Shown here: positions 1 to 14,500 of the stretch, piece by piece | How the letters are laid out: every line of letters begins with the position of its first letter | Position numbering within the stretch: position 1 is the stretch's first letter | NCBI RefSeq assembly: GCF_019399895.1 | Contig: NC_091876.1 | Span: forward strand, 5,742,381-5,806,380 | Source: Cardiocondyla obscurior | Lineage: Eukaryota; Arthropoda; Insecta; Hymenoptera; Formicidae | Reading direction: 5' to 3' | Length of the DNA: 64,000 nucleotides | Position numbers and translations under genes: made by a program | Notes under the pieces: model-generated | What the model was told of the DNA's origin: nothing | Database searches by the model: none | The model's input: only the letters and a program-made list of their open reading frames with translations

Positions 1-3000
1 ATAAATTCGTGCTGTGTCAAAATCGAACCGATGATAAAGCTCGCGAAACTCACCGGCCGAGTTTCTACCGACGTACGAGATACGCTCATCTGTGACCCCT
101 TGGAACGCACCGGCTCGACGTTTCATCGTCGCTTTTCGTTTAGGTCCCACTCCGTTCCTTTGCGCGTCACTCCCTCGTAATTAATCATTTCTCCCTGCTC
201 CACCTCCGCGCGTCGCGGATCTTTACTCCTCCGGAGCGTCAAACGGAAGGCAGTATGGCCGCGAGCTGCGCGCCAGGACAGCGATATATAAGCATGCACC
301 TTCGCAGGTTCTATCCCGCAGACTCGCGTGGGTTATACGCGCAGAAAGTCCGCAATTTGATGGCGCTGACGAATGGTCGCGAAAGCGCGTCCGCGTCTAT
401 CTCGAAACGCAACAGAGCCCCGATCCTTCCACCAAATCCGTCGCAGCTGACCCTTTTGAAATTAATTTCCGTCACCGCGACTATCGCTCGATTAACGCAA
501 AATTACGAGCGGACGCTTCCGTCGATTAGCATAATCAATAATTACGTTGGATTTATAAACCTGTTCGATATTACGATCGGATTTAGCGTCGGCGAGAGAA
601 ATTTCGTGATGGAACTTCAGGCGTCGCAAATATTTTTATATACGCTTGTTGAAAAGCTGACGATCCGCCGATTTTATAACTTTCGGGCGCGTTAGCCGAG
701 GAATTCTCGAGGGTGCGAAAGCGCCGAGGGCGCAGGAACAAATACGGAAGAAGCGTACACACGCCGGGTTTGAATATTTCGACCGGGGTGAAAAACTGCC
801 GGGAAAGGGACCCGCTGGTATACGACGCCAAGAAAATCATTTTCTCGTGACTCTACGTCGTGAATGTAGTTCAAGAGACTCTCGGGCGCACTTCTTTGCC
901 GCGAAATGGGTCGGCCTTGTCGAGATCTCTTGGATTCGTGCGAATACGTCCCAAAATAAAAGCGCGGTCCGTTCAGTACTATCGTGACACGTCGGCGATA
1001 AAGAAGTATTCGCCTGACCTTTGTTAAGGGAAACGGGAATCGTGAATTATTTTGATAGTAATTATCTCGCTGGGATTGCGATTAAGTAATTTATTTTATA
1101 TTACAGTTTTTCAGGGCGTGAAGTTTAAGAGAAATTTCTTCTTTTTCGCAAAAGCGATCGATAAGCTCCTCCGTTTCCTCTTTTCTTATTCTTTATTCTT
1201 TGACGATTGAGCGAGTGTACCTTCCGCCGTACGATTTTAAACGCGGCCTCTTTATTTGACGTCTGCTATGATCTTCGCCGGGTCCGATATCAGCAGCGAG
1301 ACGAACGACGTGAGTGTATCAAGGAGAGGTAGAATAGAAGAATTGAAGGAGAGATACGCGTGAGTAAGGGGCGAGGTGGCGGGATCGGGGGGAACGGACG
1401 GGAAGAAAGAGAGAAAAGGGGCGAGAGCGGAAAGGTAGAAAAAGACGGTCGACGGCCGACCGGACCATTCAAAGTTCCCAGGAGGCAACAAAGGGCCAGC
1501 AACGAGCTGATCAAATTATCCAATTCATTTGGATTGGCGAGCGAGCGGGCGAATAAGTGCTCGCCGTTACCAAGAGGCCCACTTCAGTACTCTCGAGCAC
1601 CATCGGTCGAGCTATGAGCCAAATTTATGCACGTTCCTCAACTACGATACCGCTTCTTCTCTTGCACGGGAAAAACCTCGCGATACTCGGTCCACCAAGT
1701 TGTTAAGAGAAACTGTACTTCAACGGTTCGACGCGCCGCGTGATTAACGAAAATCTATGAAAGCTAGATACTGAAACGTACGTTACATCTATCTCGGAAC
1801 AGATATTCTACGTATGATATAAGATATTAATTCCTTGGATTAAAATATATAATTCTAACAGTATGTATCTTACGTTTGGAGAAACTTTTAATTATTCTGA
1901 CACGGTTTCTCAAAGTTTATTAATCTGCGCGGCCGACGACAACGTCGGAACGATGATAAGCCCATGCGTGTGCGTGCACGAGTTCGTATCGCGAAGTTGA
2001 GATCGATATTACATCGCGAGCGAGATACGAACAAGCTAGATCGCGAGAGGGTGGATCCGGGGAGTTACGGGGGAGGGATGGAAGTTGCGCCGATAATGTC
2101 ACAAAGACGTCTAAATGCATGGCGCCGGCACATTTGTTTGCAAAGTCTCGCGGGAGGGTGGAAGAGGTTTGGGGACCAGCGTGCTCCGATTTATCGCCAT
2201 CTGCCTAACGACTTTCGACCGTGGCAAAATCGCGTGATAAAATCGTTCTTTCGACCGAGCCGAGGGAGGTACCGTCTCCGTAACGCTATCGATTATCGTC
2301 GGAGAAAAATTGCATCTCTTAAGAGTTCTTCGAAGTTTAATCTTGCGCGAATTGCGGGCGGGCGGCTGCGCTCGTTAAAATAGAGTTCTTCAGTCAAGTT
2401 TGTACGCTAATTTAAGAACTACATTTATAACAAGGTATATTAACAATGTTGCAGCGTGGCGCGGTAAAAAATGTAAAATGATAAAGACGGGAAAACAATA
2501 TGTTTGAGAGCAGCCTATAAGAATTATGGATTTTCTAGCGTTATTATAACGTTGAAAATATCGATCAATCTTGTATCAAATGCGACGGACATAACGCGAA
2601 ATGCTAGCGGAAATGCCGATTCAGCCTCCAGCCTCGATCGCGTGGCTCTTCCGTGTTCATAAATATTTATCGGAGTGCCGAGAAACACGATGGATGGATG
2701 CCGCGGACCCCCGCGCGGACGAATTCGTCGGCGTTCCGACATTCTCTCGGAATTTAATGAACCGGACTGATTTTTCACGGGCGCGAATATCGGAAGGGAA
2801 GCTGTTTGTATTCGCCCCCTGCCGTCGGGGTTCTCTTCGTCCCTTTTCTCTCTATTTCTCTCGCCCTTGTTTACTCTTTTTCAAGATTGGTGAAAAATTT
2901 TATAAATGTAAAAAATTTCTCTAATCTTGAAAACTATTTTAGTATTGAATACACTTACATCTTTTGACTTTGCACATTTATTACTGTTTTATTACTGCTA

Positions 3001-4723
3001 CTGGATTTATTGTTGCTTTTGCTAGTTTTAATATTATTTTTTAAATATTAATCTTAATTTTTTTATATCAGTTTAATCGTACATTACAAAATATATTATT
3101 AATTTAAGTGTTAGAAATTTAGAAAGTGCGAGATACACAAAATTTTTTTTTTTTTAAATAATTTATCCCGCAAGTTAATTCTTCCGTTCTATTTTTCTTG
3201 TCGATTCGCTGGTTTCGGGATTTTCTGCTCGTGAACGGTCTCTCCTTTCTGTTGCTCTCATCGAACGATAATAATTTTAAAAAGGGGAAGGCCGGAGGCC
3301 CTCGAGGTGTCGACCGACCGAAGACGAATTATAGCCGCGTGACATGTACCGTTATTTATGGTGCTGACTTTCCCTCCCTGTACCCCTATCGCTCCCGCGG
3401 TGCTCTTCTTCCACACATACAGCGCTATTCGTTCTCTCGCGAAATTCGATGAGAGCCGCACGAGCCGATGAATTGGACGGCTAAAACGGCGACGGAGTTT
3501 ACGGGGTAGCAATAATCGTTTGCTTAGCCTTTGTGATACAGAATGCGGCGGAAGTGATAAATTTTTCTAGCTTATTCACCCCGATGTTCTTTTTTGCTCC
3601 GCCGCGAACGAAAGCCTGCACCGTCGCGAGGAATTACAGTCTTGCCGTTAATGATCGCGAACTAGTGAATGTTTTTTTTTTTTCTCCTTAATTTCGTAAA
3701 ATATATTCCGATCGACGGAATTTCAATTGGTGACGATGACTGGGGATGGTCCGAAGTCGAAATGACGACGCGATGCTGAAACGATGGACGGCCGCGCGAC
3801 AAATGGCCGAGAGCGAAGGAATCGGACGATATATTAGAGGGACAGAAAAGATATCGGGTGCCGACAATTGGAGCAACGGTGGGTGACTCGATATCGTGAC
3901 GGCGGCCAGCCGGTACGTCACTTCAGGGCGGATCTGGTTGGTCAATCAGCGGTGCATTGTACGTAACGAACCTCCGCACTCGCCGGAGTTTAATGCTCGT
4001 ACGTGAACCTTGGCGGCGGACATGTGTGCGCGTGGGTTATTAAATATGATGAGAAGGGAGGTGGCACGTTGTCGAGAGGAGGCGCAGGGAGGCAGAGGCG
4101 AGATTTCTCCTCGACTTTCTGAACGTTTAACGCTGCCGTTGTGCTGACGCGATTGCCCGAGATTGTCGCCGCGGTGAGGATCACATCTTCATGATCGCCA
4201 GGCAGGGAGCACCGACAACACAAACGCGCGCGTACGAATGCATCGATATTTAATAACGAAGGTGCAATATATTATATTTTATTCTCGCCGCGTTACATAA
4301 TTTAGAGGCGCTAAAACAAATTTGAATAACAATTTGATAAACAATTTTAAGAGACATCGCCGCCGGATGAAACTTTTAATGAATACACGTCGATATATTG
4401 TATTTGGATTTAAATAGGCGGGTTAACTTATGTAGCGAAGGATTGAATCGCGGAAACCGGCGCCCTCGCCGCGAAAATTAATCGGAAATGCGCTAGCGCG
4501 CGGGGAATCTGCGATTCTCAACGTCAGATACAGAACAGGCAGGAGGGCCTACCGACGGGCCAATCGTTGCGGCGTGATAATCGATGTTGCCACACGACGT
4601 TAAGCGGGCATCGAGTGAGCTGGTGGACCCCCGTCGCACCGCGGAAGCGAAGACGTCGACGGCGACGTGTCGCGCACCCTGTTTTCCTCCCCCGGGATGA
4701 CAAGGCGGTGGCGACGGCTTTCA

Positions 4724-4920
4724 GGGGGGGGAGGAGGAAGGGGGAGGGTGGCACGAGATCCCGGGGTTTGGGTAACCAACTCGTGAAATTCAATTACCGA
4801 GTCCGCGGGGGTGGCTCTTGCTTAGAAACGTGCGAGAGAGGGTGGCCGAAGGGGGTTGTCGTCGTCGACGGGATGGAAAGAGCCACGGGGGAGGGAGGGC
4901 GGTTTGACGGAGGGAGGATT
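4724..4920 (+). other. G-rich region
   Basis: Runs include G8 at 4,724-4,731, G5 at 4,740-4,744 and G5-A-G3-A-G3 at about 4,887-4,899. Loop lengths slightly exceed the strict G-quadruplex rule, so quadruplex formation is only possible. Confidence 0.4.
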
Positions 4921-6892
4921 TGAGTGACAGCCGAGAACGAGACGGGACGCGGGTGGCGGCGGTGCCCGGCCTAACTCTCTCGCTTATCTAACGTCGAATC
5001 TCGCGTCCCCTCTTTCCCTTCTCTTCCTTCCGTCTTTCTCTTTCTCCGCTTCTATCCACCGACTATCATTCCCTTCCTCCATTTGACTCCGGAGGAACTA
5101 CCAAGGGGAGATAGGAAAATTGAAATTGTAGCTACCGATATACGCGCGCGGCCCAGTCCGTTACGACGAAACGGCCTGCCGACAAGAGCCTTTTTCGAGC
5201 ACGTCATATTTCTTAACTCGAAAGTCAATATATCACATTTTTGTCGACGTAAGAATGGCTACTTACGTTGGAAAGAAAAATATAACTTGTGAAAGTTTTA
5301 AACAAGGTCGCGTGGAAATATCGAAATGCCTATCAATCCAGATAAGATTCTTTTCTTTTTTTTTTTTTATACAATACTATTTTTCATCGACGTGATTTCA
5401 ATTTTTTATAGGTGATAAAGGGTAAAGAGCGCAGGTGCGACATCGATCTCGCATCCGGATCGAGCGGTGCAGAACGACGGCGTGCCTCATTATCGTTTCT
5501 TCCAACCTGCGCGCGCGGGAGGTGATCCAACTGGCTCGCGAAACTTTTATTCGAACGCCGACATCGCGTCGGTTTCATTCTCAGTCAACGATCGTTTGCT
5601 CGTAGCTGCGCTACGATGCGCTGGACTGACAGACCGGAGGCTTCGGCGTTCATTAGCCGGCTATTCAGTTCAGCCACGGGCCAGCCGGCGAGGGTGGATT
5701 CTGACTCCGGTGGCTGGCTGCTGGAATGCTCGCCGCGTTACTCTCTATCTCTTCTCGCACATAATTACACTCGCCTTCCCAGACACGACTCGCAACTGCG
5801 TATCGTCCTTCCCGTCGACACCCTATACGTTCCTCTCGGTTCACGAGAATGCCCGCGAACAGAAAGAAAGATAGAAACAGGCTTATATACTCGAGCGTCG
5901 AACAGGACAAATCTTCTGTTTTACGGAAAAACGACGAGAAATTGACTTCTACGCGAACTTTTCTATGTTCGCGAGAAGGACAGCGCGCGATTGACGACCG
6001 ACTTTATCGGCTGTCTCACTTTCTCACTCGGGGTGTCTCTCTTACTCCAATGGCCGAAACCTAACGCTGAGTCTAATTGCGGAGCCTCGGGCGTGTGGAC
6101 GTGTCGTAATCGCTCCGTATTTTCGCGTATTTTCGGCCGCGAGTAGGATAATCTCGTGTACGAATTAGCGTCGGCGTCGTTGATTCGATAACGAACGATC
6201 GTTTTCTGTACTTCTCTGTTGTACGAATCATCGTTTTGTGTCTCGTTTCGTGGCTCGAAAAAGTGCTTCGGAGGGAAGAGGTTACGTCGCGGGCGGAGAG
6301 CGCGGAGCGTCCGACCTGACATTAGCCGCGTGACGTCATCGAACTCGGCAACCATCATTACCGACTCGATCGCTCGTCACCATCTTCAGTTGATCCCGGT
6401 GATTGTTATTGCCAGAGCGCGAGATCCGCATCTCGCCCGTCTTCTTCGCAGCGGCCGGGATTTCTCATTTCGTTTCGGGCAAGTGATTTTTGAAAGACTC
6501 GAGGAAAATTAAGTGCGCGGGGAACATTTCACATCGCGGCTCGTCTCGCCGCTCGACGCAAGTTTTCGGTATCGTTTATTTTCGCCGACGAAGATCGAAA
6601 GTAACCTCGCTTTACATCGCGGACAATTTCTTGTGCCGGGATCGAGGACGACTGAAAGTAAGCAACGCTATGAATATCGAGAGTGCAAATTTATGGAACA
6701 AATAATCGTTCGTCGCGCTTCTTAATTTAAATCGCAAAAAAATCGCCGCGATAATTCGGTCGTTCGTCTCTCTCGAGTCAGTGATTGTATCAGTGATTAG
6801 AGATAGTGATTATAAAAAAAAGCAGAGCAGGGTGATACATTGTCGAGTGATGTAAAGTGTTACAACATGTCAGGATAATCCAGAGACTGCCA

Positions 6893-6956
6893 CGGAAGGA
6901 GGGAAGGAGGGAAGGAAGGAAGGAAGGAAGGAAGGACGGACGGACGAACGGACGGA
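6893..6956 (+). repeat. GGAA/GGAC tetranucleotide repeat
   Basis: About 64 bp of imperfect GGAA units turn into GGAC units towards the 3' end. It is a simple microsatellite; runs of GGAA are also ETS-type cores. Confidence 0.9.
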
Positions 6957-8458
6957 AAATAATCTACTCTAACCTAACCGAAAGCTACAAATGTAAGTAC
7001 ATTGGCAACACACTGTAGATCACTCAATTGTAATTATAAAAAAATTATAATTAATAAACGTCTCTAAATATATACATATTTCTAGTACATTTCTAGTTTA
7101 TATAAATTATTTAACAAATAAAATTCTTTTTTCTTCTTTTATATAATACCGATAAAATTTCGTACAATTTTTCTTCCCGGTTATATCACGAGCGGTAGGA
7201 GCACGGTGATCAAATTGCATGAAAATATTATATAACTTATCGGGAGGGAAAAAAAGAGAGACGCGCGAAGCGGGACGAAAACGAAAAAGTAAGAGGATAG
7301 CGACGAGAGGAACAGAGGTAGGAAAAGAGAAAGGGAGGGAGAGTGTCGAATGGTAGCTATGCAAGAAGAACGCGAGCAAAAAGTCTTTTTCCACGAGGTC
7401 TCTAATAGAGGCACGTGACGATGCACTTTCCGCGACCTTTACACTGGTCTTCCCTCCGGTCCATCGACTTCTTCCGTCGTGGACGACGGCACGGTAGACG
7501 AGAACCCCTTCTTGCTCGCTTCGATCGTCTACCGGCGAAGGCGACGAAGAAAAGACGAGATAGCGGTGAATCGATCGGAGACGAACTACACACTACTGGT
7601 TCTGATTACTACTTCATCGATGAATAATTGCTATCGCGCTTGCACGTCCGTTCCCCGTGAATTTGCGTCCGATGAAATAATTCGTATACCATAAGGCTCG
7701 CAGCACTTTGTCGTTGGTGCCGTCATCGGATAACGTCAGCGGATATCGTAATTATTAAATCGCGTTTCTTGAAGAACGTAGCGCACGTATTAATCGACGG
7801 CAAATATCAATTAATCGACAGGCTGCGGATATTAGAAGAAAGGCAGCGAAAAAGTTTTTTTTTTTTTTTTTGTTCAGAAAAACGTTGAGTTTTTTTTTTT
7901 TTTCGCTTTTCTCTAAAACCATCACATCTATGCGATAGCTTTCATAGATTTTCAACTCTTGAAATTAAATTGTCCGAGCTGAAGTGAACTTTGAATGAGG
8001 TTTTAAATGTAATTAAGCCGTGCAAATTGTTAAGTGTGCGAATTAATCGAGGATAAGATCGTGGCCCAGCTATTACCTTTTTCATTTCCCTTTGGCTGTA
8101 TTGTACATTTCACGTGATATATACCTACATGTCCGCCCATCGGAATGACGCGCGCAGAGGGTGGCGACACCGCGGGGGTACCGTGAAATTGCCGTGAGAA
8201 AGCCGTCCTTCCGCAGGTACGCGTGCTGCTCCGGGAGACCGGAGGTCCTCAGGGGAGGATTCAGGTAGCCACGGGAACTTACATCCAGCGGCGATCGTGG
8301 GTGGAACTTCGGGACGTTAGGACCCCTTCGTCAACGTAGGGGACTCGCTTGCGTATCCGTCCGCCACACCGGGATGAATTCTCGCACAAAAGGACCTCTC
8401 GCCCGAGGACCGAGCTCTCATTCATCCGCCACCGCCTCAATGTAGATTTTTCTTATAG

Positions 8459-8518
8459 GAAAGCTTAGGATATCGAGGACATAAGGGAACGAGGTCCGAG
8501 GGGGTGGGACTCGGGCAG
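8459..8518 (+). other. Possible 60-nt exon bounded by splice-site consensus
   Basis: A pyrimidine-rich acceptor (TTTTTCTTATAG ending at 8,458) precedes 60 nt that end in CAG followed by GTAAGAG at 8,519. Only one of the three frames is open through it (20 codons, no stop). It could be an exon of a noncoding RNA or a small coding exon. There is no further support. Confidence 0.2.
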
Positions 8519-11500
8519 GTAAGAGGATACCCTCGCCTTTGCGCGAAGAACACCGAAAAACGGCGCGGCACCCGGAACTCCTTACTTATCTTCGCTCCGT
8601 TAATCTCGCCCTTTTTCTTTCACAGGGCCGCTCGATTCCGCGCTGATTTCCCTTTCGCTCGTCCGTGCCCGCGCGGTTTATTATCGTTCGCGTTATTCTC
8701 GAGGTTAATCTGCCCGGCAGATCAGCCTTCGCTCTTCTCGCCGTCGGCTTTACATCGGCGCTTTATCAATCGCATCGGAGGAGCCCAAGGCTCCGCAGTT
8801 TCGGCCTCTCCGTCGCGGAAATATAAATCTTGTATTTTCGATATCGCGGATGGGATCGGGGGCCGCAATAAAATCTTACGCCGCGAATAACAGTTATGCG
8901 TAAGAGTTCCTTCTGTTGTAAGGTACTTCAGAAACCTTTGCCGCTGGATGCAGAGCAATGTGTAGTTTAATGGAGAGCGGCACTTTATATTTATTCATCT
9001 TGATTCGAGTCCGATATACACGAAGGGAAGAGTGGTTTCGAGAGGGAAACGAAAAAGGGCGAGAGGGAGGAACTCCGATGGACAGATAATGCTGGGACGC
9101 GCGCAGACGTAGAGAGGGTCGTGGCTGTACTAGGTCGAAAGGGTTGAATGCCGACGGAACCGTTTAATTTGGCCTTTGTGGACGCATCCTGTATTCGTTG
9201 CACGATATTTCGCCGACTCTGCCTCGCCGATATGAAACCGCGATCTATCTCGGGTGCGGGTGAAAAACAGAATCTCGAAAAATCTTGAACGCAGTGCCTT
9301 TGTTCCACGTAATTTTACGAAAAGAAATTTAGAATATTATTTTTAGTTAAGCACGCTGAACACGAGTATATGGTTTTTATTTTTTAAAGAATACATTATC
9401 TTATCTACATCTTAAATATCGTGACGGATAGGTTTTTTTTTTTTTTTTTTTTCCACGTTAGAGATCTGATTTTCGATTAATAAGTTATGAATTTTATGGT
9501 AATATTGAGAATCTTGTGTTATCGATTATGTATTCCTGTACAAAATTACATATTTAGACGCAGCGTCGCTCTATTCTTCTCATGTCATGTCGTGTCACAC
9601 GAAACGCATGAAGAATCGAGACCGAATTCGTGCGTGACACCGACCATAAATGCTCGCGCTGGCCTCCACATAAATTATCATACTTAAACCGCGTATCCGA
9701 AAATACGCAAAGGGATGCTGCGATGCGAAGCGAATTTCCGTGCCGCTTCGCCGCAACACAAATTAGGTTTTTAGAAATAACTGATTTTGTCGTTGAATGA
9801 AATTAGGATCAAAGATCAACTCGAACAGCTGCATTGTTGAAAAATGAGATGCGAAGTGATAAAGATGAGAACGCTAGACTAATGACGTCAAGCTTATCTT
9901 TGGCCGAACTTTCTTCTCAATAATATCAAAATTCGTACTGGTCGATGTATCTTTATTAATTGCACCTTAAGTATTATTTTTTGCGAGTTCTCCGCGTGAA
10001 ATAATCTTTAAGTACTCAAGACTATCTTATTAAAAAAAAAAAAAAAAAATGTATTTCAAGTAGAGAGTATTTTTAAATCGTTTTGCGAATATTATTTAAT
10101 TCGAATTTAATTATCACATATTTGTCACATAAAAGCTAGAAGAAATCTCCCTTTTGTACATTATTATCGAAAGCTGAATGTTTTCGAGTTGCAACTAGCC
10201 GGCTCGTTATTTTACAAAGTTCCAGCCCTTTCACCGAATTTTCCCAACTACATTCGGCCGACCTATTGACACAAATTTTTGCTTGGAATTCTTTTCTTGA
10301 ATGGAACTCAGTCTGTTACCGAATGCGTACCGATCTCTGCCTCACCTGTTGCGTATTGTTGCACTCTCAAGGCAACCCGATTTGCACGGTGAATGCACTT
10401 ATGGCCGCCTATCGACGGTATGAAAAGCGGGAGGCGCCAAGGGGCATCTATGGCGCCTCTCCCCGTGGCATACAGTCCTGTTTCGGGAAAAGAGGGGCGC
10501 GTGAGAGTCCTTTGATCGCGCGAGCTCTATTGAAAACTCAATAGAGACTGTCTCGTCTCGTGGAAGAATCCGCTATTATTACGTACTCGCTGTTGACTTT
10601 ATAGAAACCGCAAAATCGACTTCGCCCGAGCATTCGGCTCTATTTCGAAAAATTAACATCGCATCGAACTCGCGAATGGGATCGGTAATGCCCGGATATC
10701 CTCCCTCATCGACATTGTTACGTTGTCAGAAATCCCTCACGTAGATCCGCTAATATATTTTACGAATCGCAAGAAGCTGCAGGTACCGTGAGGTCGTACG
10801 TCATATATCGTAGATAATATAATAATTAGTTGATGGATAAATATATGTAAAAACAATTAATTTTTATTTTTAATTTAAATTTAATGAGAATAAAAACGTA
10901 CGGAGTAAATCTACCATACATATATATACGGCTCGCTTTAATAGATCGACTTTTAATATGCTTCTTTCGTTCTTTCACCTGCATAGCTGACGATAAATTC
11001 CTTCACGCGACAATTACTTTCCGCTTCTTTACTTAATTTGCCGAACAAGGTGAAAGAATCTCTCGAAATGCGGAATGCCGATTCCCTTTCTTTTTCTCGG
11101 TATTCTGTCGCTTCTCGGTCTCGGTTGAATTATTGCGGAGAAAGTTCGTGGAGAATGCTGCGCTTAGAGTTTCTGGGCGGTTTCGAGAGGGAAGAGATCC
11201 TTCTCTTGCGCATATCCCTCCGCGCGTTGCGAAGTTTGTAGAAAATCACGTCGCGGAATTCGACTGGAAAGAAATATTACACGCGATTTCGCGAATACTT
11301 GGCGATTTGTCGGTGTTACGAGCAATTTCAAAATTCCATCGCGCACGACGCTAATTTATCAACCACGCCGGTCCGTTGTTAATTATTAATCAATACAAAC
11401 GTTGTTAAAGCTCGCATTCTCCTTCTTTTATTTTTTTTTATTTTTTTCAAATAAAAAAATTTTTTTTTATCTTAATGTGCAACCATATAAGTCGCACAAC

Positions 11501-14500
11501 GTAATAGTATACTTCTATTCCGTAAATTATTCTTAATTTTGCATTCGGGACTTTGTCAACATTATGATAGTCGCAAGCAAAATGTAAAAGATGGCGCGAC
11601 GCTGTCTACATCGCACGATTCAGGTAAAGATCCGTCGAAAATGCCAGGTGTGCTGAGAGAACCATTGACGACCCAGGAAATATATAAATTATCCCCCAAG
11701 ACTCCGGGAACACCCCAAGGTGAAAATTTACGAGCAAATTAATCGTAATATCGGCAGCCGGCGATTTTTTTTTTCCACGTAACCGTCGAGAAATCTTTTT
11801 CTCGCATCTGGAGTAACGACGTATAATAAAATGTCATTCGTGAGTCCTAAAAGCGAGATGTAAAGACGCGAAAAGCCGTGGCTTGAGCGAAAGAAACATT
11901 CTTAAGGCTCGTAAGAATTATTAACCGAATGGCCGTTTATTTGAGGACTTGTAAAATGTAAATTTGTAAAAAAAAAAAAATGTGAGGTTGCTACTGAACA
12001 TCGAGGCAACAAGAAACAAAAGTCCGGGAGCTAAATATTTCAGGTAAAGGATATTTCCCTTGCGATATTCCGCAGGTACGGTCTTCTGTCTTTAACGACA
12101 AAAAGGAAAAGGTTAATGGAAAAAAAAAACTCCCGTGGAGAAAGAAAATCCATGCTGGTGCATTTTGAAATAAATGATCTTTTCGTGGAAAAAAAAAAAA
12201 TGTAATGCAGATATTACGATTGAAATATTTTATCATAAGATTGAAATTGATTATAAAATAAAATAAAAAAAGAAGGAGGAAGAAAAAGAGAGCGTGAGAG
12301 AAAGAGAAAAAGAGAAAAAAAGGAGGTGGGGTGGGAAAGAGAAGCGGATGGCAAAATTCTTCGTGCAGTCGCCGGTCTTTGTTGCAGGATTTTGCGATTC
12401 GCTGGGCCGGCTAGATTCTCAGGTCCAGGCCCAGGAATCCTCTTGCCTAATAGGCTTTTCTACAAATTCGGAGAAAATCTCGAGCGAGCTTACGTTGGTC
12501 TTTTCCCTCCTTCCTCGTCCTTTTTCTTCTTCTTGCTTCATCTTCCCGCGCGTAGAAATGATCGCGTGCGCATCGATCGTGCCCGAGGAAAAACAGTTAC
12601 GAGATGATGTATTTGGAAGGATTTCGTTCCGCGGCTATTGTGCGAGCTCGTAGCAATTCGATTCGACAACATATTCGTTTTACAACTTTACTTCGGCATC
12701 TCGTATTGTATAAATTGATAAACGCAATAACAATCCGCGTTAAAGTATCTGCATCTCGACTTAGAATTTAACGTTATAACGAAATAATATATGCCCTTTT
12801 AAATTAATTATCTTGGTATTAATTCGGGATCGACTCTGGTGATGCCCCTTAACGCGCTGCGGCAATCTCACGAGGGCAGATAAGGCTGGTCGGCTCCGCG
12901 GTAATATTGATCACATCCCGCGGAACAAAAAACCGGATGGCGAGTTCGCGTGGGAAAAAGAGAGTGTATAGTATAGCCGCGGAGTTAACGAGCCTAATCC
13001 TGTCAGCCTCATGAGTCGAGATTAGGAGAGGATCTTGCTTGCAGACGGGCGGGGGCACGAGCGAGACGGTGCCACCTGTGTACTTACCGGTATATACGAG
13101 GCACGCCGGTGTCCCGCGGTGCCGCGCCGCTTTTCAGAGCGCGGATGACCCTCGCGCGGTTACGTGGAGTCCGAAAAGCACTGCACCCTGAAACAGCGCG
13201 GCTCGTTCGCGCGCTACGTAAATAAGAATAAAACGTTTCGCAAACAAAAGCACCGCCGCGATAACGAACCTGTCGACGTGGACTTCGGACTCGTCGGGGA
13301 ACTCGTTTCCGCCCCGTAGAAGAGGGAGAAAAATCGTTAACCCGTCTCGCATCGGACTCCAGCACCGCTCGCGCACAGGCAACCTCGCGTTAATCTTCAT
13401 TCTCTCCCCGTAGACCTCGGCCCGCGGTGTTACCGCAGTGACGAGGCACGCCGGCGTTACGCCGCGAAAGAAAGAACGGTGATAAGAGAGCGGCTGTGAA
13501 TGCATGTCTCGCGAAAACAGCGAATTGATAACGGCGATATAGGTATACGTCGATGCATGTTCTATAAATTTACGTTATGTTTCGTTCAATACTTTTTTTT
13601 TTTTTTTTTTAATTTTATTTTAAACCCTGAATACGGTTTTTGAGGCTGATTGCGTATCTCGATAATGCTTATCGGCGATATCGAAATTTAAGAGCTTGGA
13701 AAATGTAATCCAAAGATTTTAGCTGCGTCGCGAGAGATTTATGTGAAATTCGAATAAAAGACGGTCCTTTTCCCTTTATAATTATTTTCTTACTTGAATT
13801 TGGTCAACTATAGCGCGCCAAAAGACGTCCCTTCGAGACGGACGTTAGGGGGTTCCGTGAATGAGATTCCTAGCTGCGTTTGCCATTCAGTCACGTTTTT
13901 CAGAATGAGATCATCGATAAGCCGGTGCATTTATATCGCGTTACTCACATCTTGTTTCTCTTCCGACGCGCTTCCTGCGTGTTTTAGCCACTTTTTTTTC
14001 TTCTTTCTTTTTCTTTTCTGTGCGAGAGTTCTCAAATAAACATCGCGGTTAAGCAGTACATTTAGCGCTGAAAAACAGATTCCGAATTATTGTGAAAGAT
14101 TTATTTAATATTATTATTTTCTTCAACGTTTAATTTTCCCTGCAGTTAATAATCGCTCGAATTAATTCTGTAACGGAAGTACGTTATGGAAATAAAATAA
14201 AATAAAAAAAAAAAAGTATCAAATGCCAGAATGAATAAACGAGTTGATATACTCTCATGTGGACTTTTTTGTACATTTATCGGATTTGAAGCTAGTCGGA
14301 AAAAATCCAGAGCATCGTTGTCGATTTGACGCGTCACCAACGTAGTTTCCTGCTTTCTGTAATTTTTTTTTTGCTTTTTTTTATTTTTTTTTTTTTTTTA
14401 ATTTTAACGTATCGGCTTTCTATGGCCGCGTTAACGAGTTACCATTGAGTTCGATGACACCCTTCTAGGACTATCCTCCGTACCGTCGGCCGCGAGATCG

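Larger units (their letters stand above)
1..8458. other. Gene-less flank: CpG-rich/AT mosaic
   Basis: No ORF here has a recognisable domain, and open frames overlap on both strands. CpG-rich DNA alternates with AT-rich patches (about 1,750-1,900, 2,880-3,180, 4,250-4,350, 6,990-7,150). G-rich strings occur at 1,360-1,440 and 4,720-4,920. Long T runs lie near 3,140, 3,670, 5,350 and 7,855-7,905. No tRNA, rRNA or transposon ends were recognised. Confidence 0.6.

Noticed and set aside
255..695. 146-codon frame with a nearby TATATAAG (285-292)
   Set aside because: The TATA-like sequence lies inside the frame, no initiator is found about 30 bp downstream, and the peptide is random-looking.
6969..6980. 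CCTAACCTAA-like string resembling insect telomere repeat TTAGG
   Set aside because: Only about two units, so chance; not a telomeric tract.
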